This document shows, piece after piece, positions 1 to 7,808 of a stretch of 51,175 nt of DNA; the first letter of the stretch is position 1; each line of letters begins with the position of its first letter. A program made the position numbers and the translations under genes. The notes below the pieces were generated by a model. It searched no databases, had not been told where the DNA came from, and worked only from the letters and a program-made list of their open reading frames with translations. The stretch comes from Gemmatimonadota bacterium (GTDB taxonomy: Bacteria; Gemmatimonadota; Gemmatimonadetes; Gemmatimonadales; Gemmatimonadaceae), in NCBI GenBank assembly GCA_003155795.1, contig PMEM01000048.1, positions 1 through 51,175 on the forward strand, in the 5' to 3' direction.

Positions 1-473
1 GGACGAGACGCCGCAGTCGTGTGCGGCAACGGTGCGGCTACAATTTGCAGAAGCTGTTCGAATATCGAATCCGCCGTATCCCGCCGCACCGGCTTGCCGC
101 ATCCGCGACAGAACAACTGTGCAGCGCGCGCAAACAGGAGTTTGAGGTGGTCGTTCAATTCCGTCATCGTGCCGACGGTCGAGCGCGAGGTCTTGACGGG
201 GTTGGTCTGGTCGATGGCGATGGCTGGCGGGATGCCGTCGATGCGATCGGCCTTCGGTTTATCCATGCGGTCGAGGAACTGCCGCGCGTACGGCGAGAAC
301 GTTTCGACGTAGCGGCGCTGGCCCTCGGCGTAGATGGTGTCGAACGCCAGCGATGACTTACCGGAACCTGAAAGTCCCGTAATGACAGTGAGCTTGTCAC
401 GCGGGATTGTAACGTTGACGTCGCGGAGGTTATGCTCCCGAGCGCCTCGGACGATGAGTGCTTCTTCTGCCAT
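1..473 (-). CDS. uvrA: UvrA-family excinuclease ABC subunit A, N-terminal part (cut by window edge)
   Basis: The reverse strand encodes the first ~157 residues of a UvrA protein, the DNA-damage-recognising ATPase of nucleotide excision repair. The Walker A motif [20 protein letters not shown] lies near residues 33-52, followed by [19 protein letters not shown] and then [21 protein letters not shown] CxxC (CRGC) appears at the start of the next region. The start ATG is at 473-471. Classical UvrA has YVESLSAYARQF; the [17 protein letters not shown] form resembles the large or paralogous UvrA lineage as I remember it, so this may not be the only uvrA in the genome. It is divergent from cutA with a 40 nt gap. 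The family is sure; which UvrA type it is remains an inference. Confidence 0.9.
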   Translation of the reverse strand, partial: MAEEALIVRGAREHNLRDVNVTIPRDKLTVITGLSGSGKSSLAFDTIYAEGQRRYVETFSPYARQFLDRMDKPKADRIDGIPPAIAIDQTNPVKTSRSTVGTMTELNDHLKLLFARAAQLFCRGCGKPVRRDTADSIFEQLLQIVAAPLPHTTAASR

Positions 474-513
474 AGCCCTCTAAACCTAACGGACTTACGG
501 TGTAAATTCGGGT

Positions 514-849
514 ATGCCACACTCAGACGCAGTTGTAGTCCTGACCACGGTAGGGACCGAGGACGATGCAGCCACCCTCGTCCGCGCCCTCCTCGAGCGG
601 CGCCTGATCGCCTGCGGGACGATGCTCCCCAAGGCCAGGTCGATCTATCGATGGGACAACAAGATATCGGACGAGATCGAGGTGGTTCTGATGCTCAAGA
701 CTCGATCGGCCTGTCTGGACGCGCTCCAGCAGAGTTTTGAGACGCTGCACCCGTACAAGCTGCCGGAACTTCTGGTTCTTCCGGTTGCCGCCGGACTCCC
801 GAAATACCTCAGCTGGATCGCTGACGAGACCGGATTGGCCATCGCGTGA
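514..849 (+). CDS. cutA: CutA family divalent-ion tolerance protein
   Basis: This 111-residue protein has the full CutA1 fold signature: an N-terminal VVVLTTVGTEDDA strand, RRLIACGTMLP, SIYRWDNKISDEIEVVLMLKT, and the C-terminal HPYKLPELLVLPVAAG followed by YLSWI. CutA proteins are small, very stable trimers linked to copper/divalent cation tolerance in E. coli; their molecular role is still unclear. The length is normal for the family. The stop overlaps the start of the next gene as GTGA at 846-849, which implies translational coupling with the downstream envelope protein and ABC exporter genes. It is divergent from uvrA. Confidence 0.93.
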   Translation: MPHSDAVVVLTTVGTEDDAATLVRALLERRLIACGTMLPKARSIYRWDNKISDEIEVVLMLKTRSACLDALQQSFETLHPYKLPELLVLPVAAGLPKYLSWIADETGLAIA

Positions 850-1610
850 CGATCCGACCGGACCGCAGGCACCTGGCGGCGGCTCTGATCGCCGCCTGGG
901 TCCTGGGACTTGTCGCCCTGGCGCGACGGAGCCAGAACGTTTCCGAAGTTCAATTGCTGACCCAGGGGGCGTTGAGGATCGACCCTGCCACCTATTATTA
1001 CGCCGTATCCCGAAACGGGACACAGATCGGCGAAGCTACGTCGTCCATCGATACAAGTTCATACGGCTTCAAGTCCCAGGATCTTATACGACTTGCCCCG
1101 GATAGTGGGACGACAGGCAGTGATGTCACGACTACCTCCACCGCGTATTTGAATCGATCGTTTACGCTGGACAGTTTCGAGGTAAACGTCACCGGAACGG
1201 GCCAACCGCTTTGGTTCCGAGGGATGACGGCCGCGCAGTCCAAGCTGCTATTGCCGTCGCTCGCGCCAATCGCACTCATCCTGTCGCATCGGCCAACCGT
1301 TGGGAGACACGCCGATCAGTGGATCTACAACCCCGTCTCGCGGCGGGTTGAACGCGTGACGCTCTCTATCGCGGCGGAGTCATTATTCAGCGTCGTTGAC
1401 AGCGCCGCGTTCGATACCACGCTGCACGCATGGTCGGCTGCACACACAGACACAATACGTTCGTGGGAGATCAGGACCCCGTCACGCGGTATTTCGGCGT
1501 GGGTGGATGCTCACGGCCGCATCGTAGCTGTATCCGAACCAGGCGGGATGTCCCTGATGCGCACGACTTATGAGATCGCCCTGCTCAACCCGAAGCTACT
1601 CTCAAAGTGA
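846..1610 (+). CDS. Membrane-anchored or exported protein of unknown function
   Basis: A 254-residue protein with a GTG start that overlaps the cutA stop. Residues ~9-26 form one hydrophobic segment (AAALIAAWVLGLVALA), suggesting an uncleaved signal anchor or signal peptide. The rest looks beta-rich and soluble: YYYAVSRNGTQIGEATSSID, a middle WIYNPVSRRVERVTLSI and a final AWVDAHGRIVAVSEPGGMSL. This pattern resembles the beta domain found before transglutaminase domains in secreted proteins, but no transglutaminase domain is present. I do not recognise a named family. Its GTGA overlap with the ABC ATPase gene at 1607-1610 suggests it works with, or is exported by, that transporter. Confidence 0.7.
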   Translation: MTIRPDRRHLAAALIAAWVLGLVALARRSQNVSEVQLLTQGALRIDPATYYYAVSRNGTQIGEATSSIDTSSYGFKSQDLIRLAPDSGTTGSDVTTTSTAYLNRSFTLDSFEVNVTGTGQPLWFRGMTAAQSKLLLPSLAPIALILSHRPTVGRHADQWIYNPVSRRVERVTLSIAAESLFSVVDSAAFDTTLHAWSAAHTDTIRSWEIRTPSRGISAWVDAHGRIVAVSEPGGMSLMRTTYEIALLNPKLLSK

Positions 1611-2362
1611 TCAAGCTCGAAGGACTTACAAAACGCTACGGCGCGTTCCCTGCGGTCTCCGGAATCAATCTGACCGTGAACCGTGGAGAACTGTTCGGAT
1701 TACTGGGTCCAAACGGCGCTGGAAAGACGACAACTTTGCGGATGCTCGCCGGTATCCTGGAGCCCACTTCCGGAACGGTAACGATCGGCGGCGTGAATCT
1801 CGGCGAGAATCCCGTTGCGGCGAAGTCCAAGCTGGGTTTCATACCGGACCGTCCGTTCATCTATGAAAAGCTCACCGGTACCGAGTTTCTGCGATTCGTG
1901 GCAGGTCTCTACGGACAGGGAGGCGCCGACATAGACCGGCGCGGTGACGAGCTGCTCGCTCTATTTGATCTGCTTGACTGGAAAGACGAACTGGTCGAAA
2001 GCTACAGTCACGGCATGCGACAGAAGTTGATAATCGCGAGCGCGTTCGTTCACAGACCGGAAGTGATCGTCGTCGACGAACCGATGGTCGGCCTCGATCC
2101 AAAGGCAGCGCACCTTCTCAAGGATCTGTTCCGCGGATACGTGGATCGTGGCAATACGATCATCATGTCAACACACACGCTCGAAGTAGCGGAGACCCTC
2201 TGCGACCGCGTCGCAATCGTGCAGCATGGAAAGATACTGGCGATGGGTACAATAGCAGATCTCCGAGCCAACTCTGACCAGAGCAGCACTCTCGAGCAGA
2301 TATTCCTCCGCCTTACCGGCGAAAAGGCCGCGCGCACGACACTCGAAGTACTCTCGGTATAG
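1607..2362 (+). CDS. ABC transporter ATP-binding protein
   Basis: A 251-residue ABC ATPase of the DRA/CcmA-like exporter type. Walker A is GPNGAGKTT (residues ~34-42), the signature is SHGMRQK (134-140, a common variant of LSGGQ in this group), Walker B is VIVVDEP (153-159) and the H-loop lies in STHTLE. Start GTG at 1607. It is followed 7 nt after its stop by a large multi-span membrane protein, so the two form a complete exporter: ATPase plus permease. The substrate is not apparent; the upstream coupled envelope protein (846-1610) is a candidate partner. Confidence 0.93.
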   Translation: MIKLEGLTKRYGAFPAVSGINLTVNRGELFGLLGPNGAGKTTTLRMLAGILEPTSGTVTIGGVNLGENPVAAKSKLGFIPDRPFIYEKLTGTEFLRFVAGLYGQGGADIDRRGDELLALFDLLDWKDELVESYSHGMRQKLIIASAFVHRPEVIVVDEPMVGLDPKAAHLLKDLFRGYVDRGNTIIMSTHTLEVAETLCDRVAIVQHGKILAMGTIADLRANSDQSSTLEQIFLRLTGEKAARTTLEVLSV

Positions 2363-2369
2363 CGCAGCG

Positions 2370-4046
2370 ATGCTTCCAGGCGAACTACTGCATGTGTTGT
2401 CGCCCAAGGTGCAATCGCTGCGCGCGGCGGCCAGAGGGGGTGCACGGGGCCGTGGTCTCCGAATCATTCTGCTATCCGTCGTTGGCGGCTTCTTCTGGCT
2501 GTTCGTTTTCGGAGTGACGTTCAGGCTTCTCAAATATTTCAAGAACGTACCGGAAATTGGATCGCTCCTGGCAGCCAAGCTGCTCGGACTTGTCCTGATC
2601 AGTTTTCTCGGCCTCCTGCTGCTCTCGAATGTCATCACCGCGCTATCCACGTTCTTTCTGGCGCGGGACCTCGACTTGCTTGTCGGCACGCCGGTTGATT
2701 GGCTGGCCGTGTACGGCGCGAAGCTCACCGAGACGCTGGTGAATTCGAGCTGGATGGTCGTTCTCATGGCCATTCCAATCTTCACAGCGTACGGAATTGC
2801 CTATGACGGCGGCTGGTGGTACCCGCTTGTCGCGCTCGCTACCATAATTCCCTTCCTTGTCATCCCAGCCGCACTCGGCGCGATGTTGACGCTGCTACTC
2901 GTCAATATTTTTCCTGCACGCCGAACGCGCGATCTGTTGAGCGTCCTTGCAGTCATTGCGGCCGCGGGAGTTGTTCTCGCCTTTCGGCTCATCAGGCCGG
3001 AGCGCCTGGCGCGACCCGAAGGGTTCCGGTCACTCGTTGATTTCCTGGCCGTGTTGCGCACTCCCGCCTCGACATGGCTACCGAGTGGCTGGGTGCAAAG
3101 TGCTCTGTTTGGATGGCTGCGATACCAGCCGGACGCGCTTCCGTTCTATCTACTGTGGTCGACCGCTGCAGCACTGGTCGCAATTGGCGCGATTCTTCAC
3201 TGGACCTTGTATTCCGCGGGTTATAGCAAGTCGCAGGAAGGAGCGGGGCGAACTACCGTGCGCGAGACACGAAAGCAGAGCGCATTCCTACAGGCATTCC
3301 CGGCAACGAGACGCGAACTCGTGCTCAAGGAAATACACACGTTCATGCGCGATGCCACTCAATGGTCCCAGCTGATTCTGCTGGTCATATTGGTCATTGT
3401 TTACGTGTTCGACATCAGGTATCTACCGCTCCATGGTGAGGGAATAACGTTCTTCCTCGCGAACATCATTCCCTTTCTCAATCTGATTCTCGCGGGATTC
3501 GTGCTCGCCTCGATCGCCGCGAGATTTCTCTTCCCATCAGTCAGCCTTGAAGGGCGCACATGGTGGTTGCTCAAAGCGAGTCCCTTATCGATGCGCGATC
3601 TGCTCTGGGCGAAGTTCTGGGTGGGCACAGTTCCACTGCTTGCGCTGGCGATAGCAATCGTATTCACCACCGACGTTCTACTGCAGGTAAGTGAATTCAT
3701 GACGGCAGTATCGATCGGGACGATTACGCTGCTCACGTTCGCGATTGCTGGGCTCGCGATCGGGGCCGGTACGTTCTTCCCTCAGTTCGACACTGAGAAC
3801 GCCGCGCAGATTCCAACGTCGTTTGGCGGCCTGATCTTCATGATGACAGCGATCTCACTGATCGGGATTGTCATCGTGCTCGAGGCGCGACCCGTGTACA
3901 GCTATCTCAGCGCCACGGCTTTCGGGACGCCGATCGATCCAACCGGCATGATCTACGGCTTCGCGGCCGCCGCCGTATTGTGCATCGCTGCCACGCTCCT
4001 GCCGATACGTCTCGCGGAACGCAGACTTATCGCATTGGAGCGATAG
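2370..4046 (+). CDS. ABC transporter permease, large ABC-2-like membrane protein
   Basis: A 558-residue integral membrane protein that begins 8 nt after the ATPase gene. I can see about 12 hydrophobic stretches, for example around residues 31-53, 70-95, 132-150, 155-182, 193-208, 265-282, 333-350, 362-385, 415-435, 440-465, 490-508 and 525-545, with a hydrophilic loop near 285-320. The size and topology resemble the putative ABC exporter permeases of double-length type rather than the short (~250 aa) ABC-2 permeases, so one chain may supply the whole membrane channel. The last 20 nt overlap the convergent small membrane protein gene at 4027-4284. Confidence 0.85.
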   Translation: MLPGELLHVLSPKVQSLRAAARGGARGRGLRIILLSVVGGFFWLFVFGVTFRLLKYFKNVPEIGSLLAAKLLGLVLISFLGLLLLSNVITALSTFFLARDLDLLVGTPVDWLAVYGAKLTETLVNSSWMVVLMAIPIFTAYGIAYDGGWWYPLVALATIIPFLVIPAALGAMLTLLLVNIFPARRTRDLLSVLAVIAAAGVVLAFRLIRPERLARPEGFRSLVDFLAVLRTPASTWLPSGWVQSALFGWLRYQPDALPFYLLWSTAAALVAIGAILHWTLYSAGYSKSQEGAGRTTVRETRKQSAFLQAFPATRRELVLKEIHTFMRDATQWSQLILLVILVIVYVFDIRYLPLHGEGITFFLANIIPFLNLILAGFVLASIAARFLFPSVSLEGRTWWLLKASPLSMRDLLWAKFWVGTVPLLALAIAIVFTTDVLLQVSEFMTAVSIGTITLLTFAIAGLAIGAGTFFPQFDTENAAQIPTSFGGLIFMMTAISLIGIVIVLEARPVYSYLSATAFGTPIDPTGMIYGFAAAAVLCIAATLLPIRLAERRLIALER

Positions 4047-4284
4047 GAGACTGGCGCACCAGCGCCTTGTAGAGAGGCGGAAGCGATGCGATCGCCCAGA
4101 CGACTTCGAGGATGATGAATCCAGCGCGGCGGTCGTGAATCGCAACCCAGGCCAGAAGGGCTGATCCCACAAAATTGAGCGTATTGAACCACGCACCGTC
4201 ATTCCGCATTCGGCGCATCTGCATTGCAACAAAACCGACCAGCAACAAGGCAGCACCGACCAACGAGATCGTCTGGTAAAGCAC
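4027..4284 (-). CDS. Small membrane protein, CBU_0592-like
   Basis: An 85-residue protein with three hydrophobic segments: SLVGAALLLVGFVAMQ (about residues 7-22), NFVGSALLAWVAI (37-49) and AGFIILEVVWAIASL (54-68). This length and pattern fit the CBU_0592 family of small membrane proteins, whose function is not known. It lies last in the leftward run that carries the cytochrome c maturation genes, 57 nt after the zinc-ribbon gene, and overlaps the end of the ABC permease gene tail to tail by 20 nt. Confidence 0.7.
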   Translation of the reverse strand: MLYQTISLVGAALLLVGFVAMQMRRMRNDGAWFNTLNFVGSALLAWVAIHDRRAGFIILEVVWAIASLPPLYKALVRQSPIAPMR

Positions 4285-4341
4285 TATTCTTCACCTTTTT
4301 TGGCAGTCACGTCCGCGATGCGCGGACGCTGTCTAGTCGAG

Positions 4342-4707
4342 TCAGGCGGCCAGGGCTCGACCGCACTCCGAGCAGAACACGGCATCGCGCTCAGGCCGCG
4401 GCCCGCAATGCGCGCAGATCACTCTGCTGTCACTTTCCGTAGAGCCAGTCGCGCTCTTTTCTCTCATCGCTGCCACCGCGGTCTGCGTGTACGCAGACTT
4501 CAACTCGGCATAATCCTTGTCCGACAATTTGCCGGTCACGTGATCGAATTCGATCTCGCGGAGTGCCTCGACGGCCGTCGATACACCAGCCTCAGCGCTC
4601 GGCGTTGAACTGTTAACCCGAATTCCGAGTGGTTCGCGAAACAGCGGATACAGAACGAAACACAGCGCGACTATGGCAAGGGCGGTGCCGACCAGCATCG
4701 CCGTCAT
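4342..4707 (-). CDS. CcmI-like N-terminus fused to a zinc-ribbon; probable cytochrome c maturation accessory
   Basis: A 121-residue protein with one N-terminal membrane span (AMLVGTALAIVALCFVLYPLF), then ALREIEFDHVTGKLSDKDYAE. This second stretch matches the helix that follows the first span of CcmI-type proteins (ALRELDADLAAGRLSEEDY in typical members). The C-terminus has a zinc-ribbon-like pair, CAHCGPRPERDAVFCSECG. The start ATG overlaps the ccmH stop (ATGA, 4704-4707), so it is translationally coupled to ccmH. In other bacteria CcmI presents apocytochrome to CcmF/CcmH; here the usual TPR part is absent and a zinc ribbon takes its place. The CcmI assignment is an inference from the short motif and the context. 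Confidence 0.72.
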   Translation of the reverse strand: MTAMLVGTALAIVALCFVLYPLFREPLGIRVNSSTPSAEAGVSTAVEALREIEFDHVTGKLSDKDYAELKSAYTQTAVAAMREKSATGSTESDSRVICAHCGPRPERDAVFCSECGRALAA

Positions 4708-5276
4708 GCGTCATCCCTCATCGCTTCGCGGAGCCGAGCGAGTTCCTCAGGTGAAGCGTGAACCGTGTCCTCTGTCAGCTGAAGGGCGCTCGCAGGTCGG
4801 CTCCAGTGCCTGATCAGCGTGAACAGGACGAGCGCCCCCGTACCAAGTGCTGCAAACGGTGCAATGTAGCCCACCCAGTTGAAGCCTTCCTTCACGGGCG
4901 ACATGAGAACGCGTTCACCGTACGCATGCCTGAACGCGGCGAGTATCTCCTGTGGCCCGTAACCACCGGCGACAAGCCCCATCACATCGACGTGCATCGA
5001 CGGAGACACCGGACAGGTGAAGTCGGTAGTGCGGCACGTATAGACGTCCAGTTCGCAGGTGCCACACTGGCACTTGAGGTGGTGCTCCAGATCATCGCGC
5101 TGCTTGTCCGTTAATTGCGGCACGGCGCCCGGCTTCGCCGCAAGCTTCACAGGATGATACGCGTCGGGACTCATCGGTCCGTCCATCGTATTTGCCGAAC
5201 CCTGCGCGGCAGCTACGCGAGTCGCCGCGAGACCACCGACCATGGACAGCAGAAACTCTCTTCGTCCTATACTCAT
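4704..5276 (-). CDS. ccmH: Cytochrome c maturation protein CcmH
   Basis: A 190-residue protein with a Tat-like signal (IGRREFLLSMVGGLAATRVAAAQ), a periplasmic CcmH core and a C-terminal membrane span (VGYIAPFAALGTGALVLFTLI). The redox motif reads HLKCQCGTCELDVYTC, aligned with the LRCxxC of CcmH but with an extra Cys giving CxCxxC. CcmH keeps the CXXCH cysteines of apocytochrome c reduced for haem attachment by CcmF. The ATG at 5276-5274 overlaps the ccmF stop by 4 nt; a longer in-frame start at 5399 lies inside ccmF and was rejected. The downstream partner is the CcmI-like gene. Confidence 0.9.
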   Translation of the reverse strand: MSIGRREFLLSMVGGLAATRVAAAQGSANTMDGPMSPDAYHPVKLAAKPGAVPQLTDKQRDDLEHHLKCQCGTCELDVYTCRTTDFTCPVSPSMHVDVMGLVAGGYGPQEILAAFRHAYGERVLMSPVKEGFNWVGYIAPFAALGTGALVLFTLIRHWSRPASALQLTEDTVHASPEELARLREAMRDDA

Positions 5277-7309
5277 ACTCGCTCCAACTCTGGGTCGGGA
5301 CGGAGTGTGGTTACATAACCGCCCTGCTTCCGTCTCCGCTCCGCTTGCGGCCACATCACAACGAGACCACCGATCGCCATGCACATGCCGCCAAGCCAAA
5401 CCCAGCGCACCAGCGGATTGAATGTGATACGGATCTCACTCCGATCCTGCCCGATGACGCCAGCCAGTGTCACATACACATCCTGCCTGAATGACCCTTT
5501 GATCCCGACCGCCGTCGCTGGCTCGAAAGTCGGCACACGGTTGTTCGGGTCGGAGCCGGAGAAATACTGACGCTTCTCGCTGGTGATGACACCCATTGGC
5601 TTGCCATCACGCTTTGTCTCCAGTGCAACGGCTGTGACCTCACGGTTCAGCACGTCAAACCGCGATACACCCTGGCTCGTGAACGCCCACGTGTGTCCGA
5701 ACGGGTCGACGAGGGTCTTCGTTTCACCAGCGTTGATCGTAACGTCGTTCTCCGTCTTGAAAGCGAGGCCCGCAAACGCACAGAAGATAATGACTATGCC
5801 AGCGTGAACTATGTAGCCACCGTAGCGGCGACGGTTGCGCGCAACGAGATGCACAAACGCCTTCGGCGCTGCTTCGCCGTACATCGAGCGCCGAGCGTTG
5901 ATGCCTTTATAGAACTCCTGCAGGATCGTTGCAGATACGAAAGCTGCAAATGCATAGGCGATGATCGCGGACATGGTTCGCATCCCTGCCGCGAACAGCA
6001 ATGCTGGAGTTATCACCAGCGCAGCCGCCGGAATCGTGAATTGACGCCGGAGGTTGGCAACCGACGCCCTGCGCCACGCAATCAGCGGTCCGACCCCGGT
6101 AAGAAGCAAAAGCAACAGCCCGAGCGGGACATTCACCGCGTTGAAGAAAGGCGGCCCGACGGTAATCTTGGTTCCCCGCACTGCCTCGGTGAGAATCGGG
6201 AAGAGCGTCCCCCACAAGACCGAGAACGCGATGCCCACGAGTACCAGATTGTTGTAAAGAAATGCGGCCTCTCGGCTTATCATGCTCTCAAGCACAGCGT
6301 TCGCCTTGAGATCCTTTAGCCTGGTAGTGACGAGATAAACGCTGACGATGATTCCAATGGTCAGGAAGCCGGCGAACCAGTTTCCGACAGGTGACTGGGC
6401 GAATGAGTGTACGCTCGAGATAACGCCGCTTCTCGTGATGAACGTGCCGAAAATCGACAGCAGGAACGAACAGATGACCAGCACAACGTTCCACTTGCGC
6501 AACATCCCGCGCTTTTCCTGGACCATCACCGAATGCAGGAACGCCGTTGTCGTCAGCCACGGAAGAAGACTCGCATTCTCGACTGGATCCCAGGCCCAGT
6601 AGCCGCCCCAACCCAATTCAACGTACGCCCACCACATTCCAATTACGATTCCAGTCGTGTTGAAGAACCAGCTTACAAGAGCCCAGCGCCGCACTGCGAC
6701 CAGCCATTCCGCATCGAGCCTGCGAGTGATGAGCGCACCTATCGCAAACGCGAATGGAATACTCGTCGCCACGTATCCGAGATAGAGATTCGGTGGATGG
6801 ATAGCCATCCCTGGATTCTGCAGCTGCGGATTCATCCCGCGGCCGTCCACCGGCAGCCAATCGAGTCGCTCGTATGGATTGGACCCGAAGCAGAGCGTGG
6901 CGAGGAAGAATATTGCGATGACCGCAAGCACACCGATCACATACGGCATCAGCTCGCGATTTCGTCTCCTGCTGGTAAGTACGGCTACACTGGAGAAGAA
7001 TGTGAGGATCAATACCCAGAAAAGCATCGACCCTGCCTGCCCACCCCAGAACGCGGTGAACAGGTACGCCTTGGGTAAATTCGCGCTCGTGAACGATGCG
7101 ACGTACTTGAATGAGAAATCGTGCGTAAAGATCGCTGTCCACAATCCGAGCGACGCAAGCACGACCATCGCAAACGTCGCGTAAGTGCCTCGTTCCGCGC
7201 TTGCAACAAGATCCTGGCGCTTGAGCGAGCCGCCGGCGAAGGCAACGGTCGCAGTCCAGACCGCCATGAGGAGAGCGACCCAGAGCGAAAGCTCACCGAC
7301 GAGAATCAT
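5273..7309 (-). CDS. ccmF: Haem lyase CcmF (cytochrome c-type biogenesis)
   Basis: A 678-residue polytopic membrane protein. The tryptophan-rich WWD haem-handling motif lies at residues ~225-248 (WWAYVELGWGGYWAWDPVEN), preceded by the conserved MNPQLQNPGMAIHPPNLYLGYV (about 159-180). More than a dozen hydrophobic segments follow the CcmF layout, with a large periplasmic domain near the C-terminus. CcmF/H transfers haem from holo-CcmE to apocytochrome c. It lies between ccmE (73 nt upstream) and ccmH (4 nt overlap). ccmABC and ccmG are not in this window. Confidence 0.96.
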   Translation of the reverse strand: MILVGELSLWVALLMAVWTATVAFAGGSLKRQDLVASAERGTYATFAMVVLASLGLWTAIFTHDFSFKYVASFTSANLPKAYLFTAFWGGQAGSMLFWVLILTFFSSVAVLTSRRRNRELMPYVIGVLAVIAIFFLATLCFGSNPYERLDWLPVDGRGMNPQLQNPGMAIHPPNLYLGYVATSIPFAFAIGALITRRLDAEWLVAVRRWALVSWFFNTTGIVIGMWWAYVELGWGGYWAWDPVENASLLPWLTTTAFLHSVMVQEKRGMLRKWNVVLVICSFLLSIFGTFITRSGVISSVHSFAQSPVGNWFAGFLTIGIIVSVYLVTTRLKDLKANAVLESMISREAAFLYNNLVLVGIAFSVLWGTLFPILTEAVRGTKITVGPPFFNAVNVPLGLLLLLLTGVGPLIAWRRASVANLRRQFTIPAAALVITPALLFAAGMRTMSAIIAYAFAAFVSATILQEFYKGINARRSMYGEAAPKAFVHLVARNRRRYGGYIVHAGIVIIFCAFAGLAFKTENDVTINAGETKTLVDPFGHTWAFTSQGVSRFDVLNREVTAVALETKRDGKPMGVITSEKRQYFSGSDPNNRVPTFEPATAVGIKGSFRQDVYVTLAGVIGQDRSEIRITFNPLVRWVWLGGMCMAIGGLVVMWPQAERRRKQGGYVTTLRPDPELERV

Positions 7310-7316
7310 TTAGTAA

Positions 7317-7340
7317 GGATTCCCGCTTTCACGGGAACGA
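7317..7340 (-). repeat. REP-like short inverted repeat in the ccmF leader
   Basis: The sequence has a 6 bp perfect stem (TTCCCG, six-nt loop, CGGGAA) at 7320-7337. It closely resembles the common intergenic hairpin GGATTCCCGC-TTTC-GCGGGAA seen in many bacterial genomes, with two or three differences. It ends only about 8 nt before the ccmF start codon, so in mRNA it could mask the ribosome binding region. Only one other TTCCCG-N6-CGGGAA copy was noticed (31661-31678, inside a coding region). Confidence 0.4.
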
Positions 7341-7382
7341 TCCAGTAGAGATAAGTGGAGCGCGGTCATCGCCGCGCAGTCA

Positions 7383-7805
7383 TCACGTCTGGACGCGCGC
7401 GGGTCGATCCGGCGCGTTCTCATAGCGCGATGCGCATTTTGCGAGCAGCGTCGTAGCGTGAAAGACCTGGTCGTGACCGAGGCGCCCTTCAACTACGACA
7501 TCGACACTGTCAGTGAACGTGTCGGGTGTGATTCCGCGATAGACCACACCATACGTGCGTATCCCATCGGTCATCTTGAACGCCGTCTCCAATCCGCCCG
7601 GCTGCCGAACAATCGAGCCAGATACAACACGTGCACCAACCTTCACGCCCGTGTTGTAAAACGTGGGATCAGAAGCCACCTTCGTGGAAAGCTCCGTGGG
7701 CGTCAGATAGTACGTGCCCGTCTTGCTGATGGAATTCGCCATCAGATAGCCCGCGACACCAAGAATCAGTGCGCCACCGGTGAGAAACTTCGTCGTCGCT
7801 TTCAC
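7383..7805 (-). CDS. ccmE: Cytochrome c maturation haem chaperone CcmE, CxxxY variant
   Basis: A 140-residue protein with an N-terminal anchor (TGGALILGVAGYLMAN) and an OB-fold periplasmic domain (GVKVGARVVSGSI, GVVYRGITPDTF, VVVEGRL). CcmE carries haem covalently to CcmF. In the classical form the haem-binding motif is HxxxY after LLAK; here the sequence is LLAKCASRY, so Cys124 replaces His and Tyr128 is kept. This is the CxxxY-type CcmE known from archaea and some Desulfovibrio-like bacteria. GTG start at 7805, 3 nt after the uracil-DNA glycosylase stop. Confidence 0.92.
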   Translation of the reverse strand: MKATTKFLTGGALILGVAGYLMANSISKTGTYYLTPTELSTKVASDPTFYNTGVKVGARVVSGSIVRQPGGLETAFKMTDGIRTYGVVYRGITPDTFTDSVDVVVEGRLGHDQVFHATTLLAKCASRYENAPDRPARVQT

Positions 7806-7808
7806 AGG

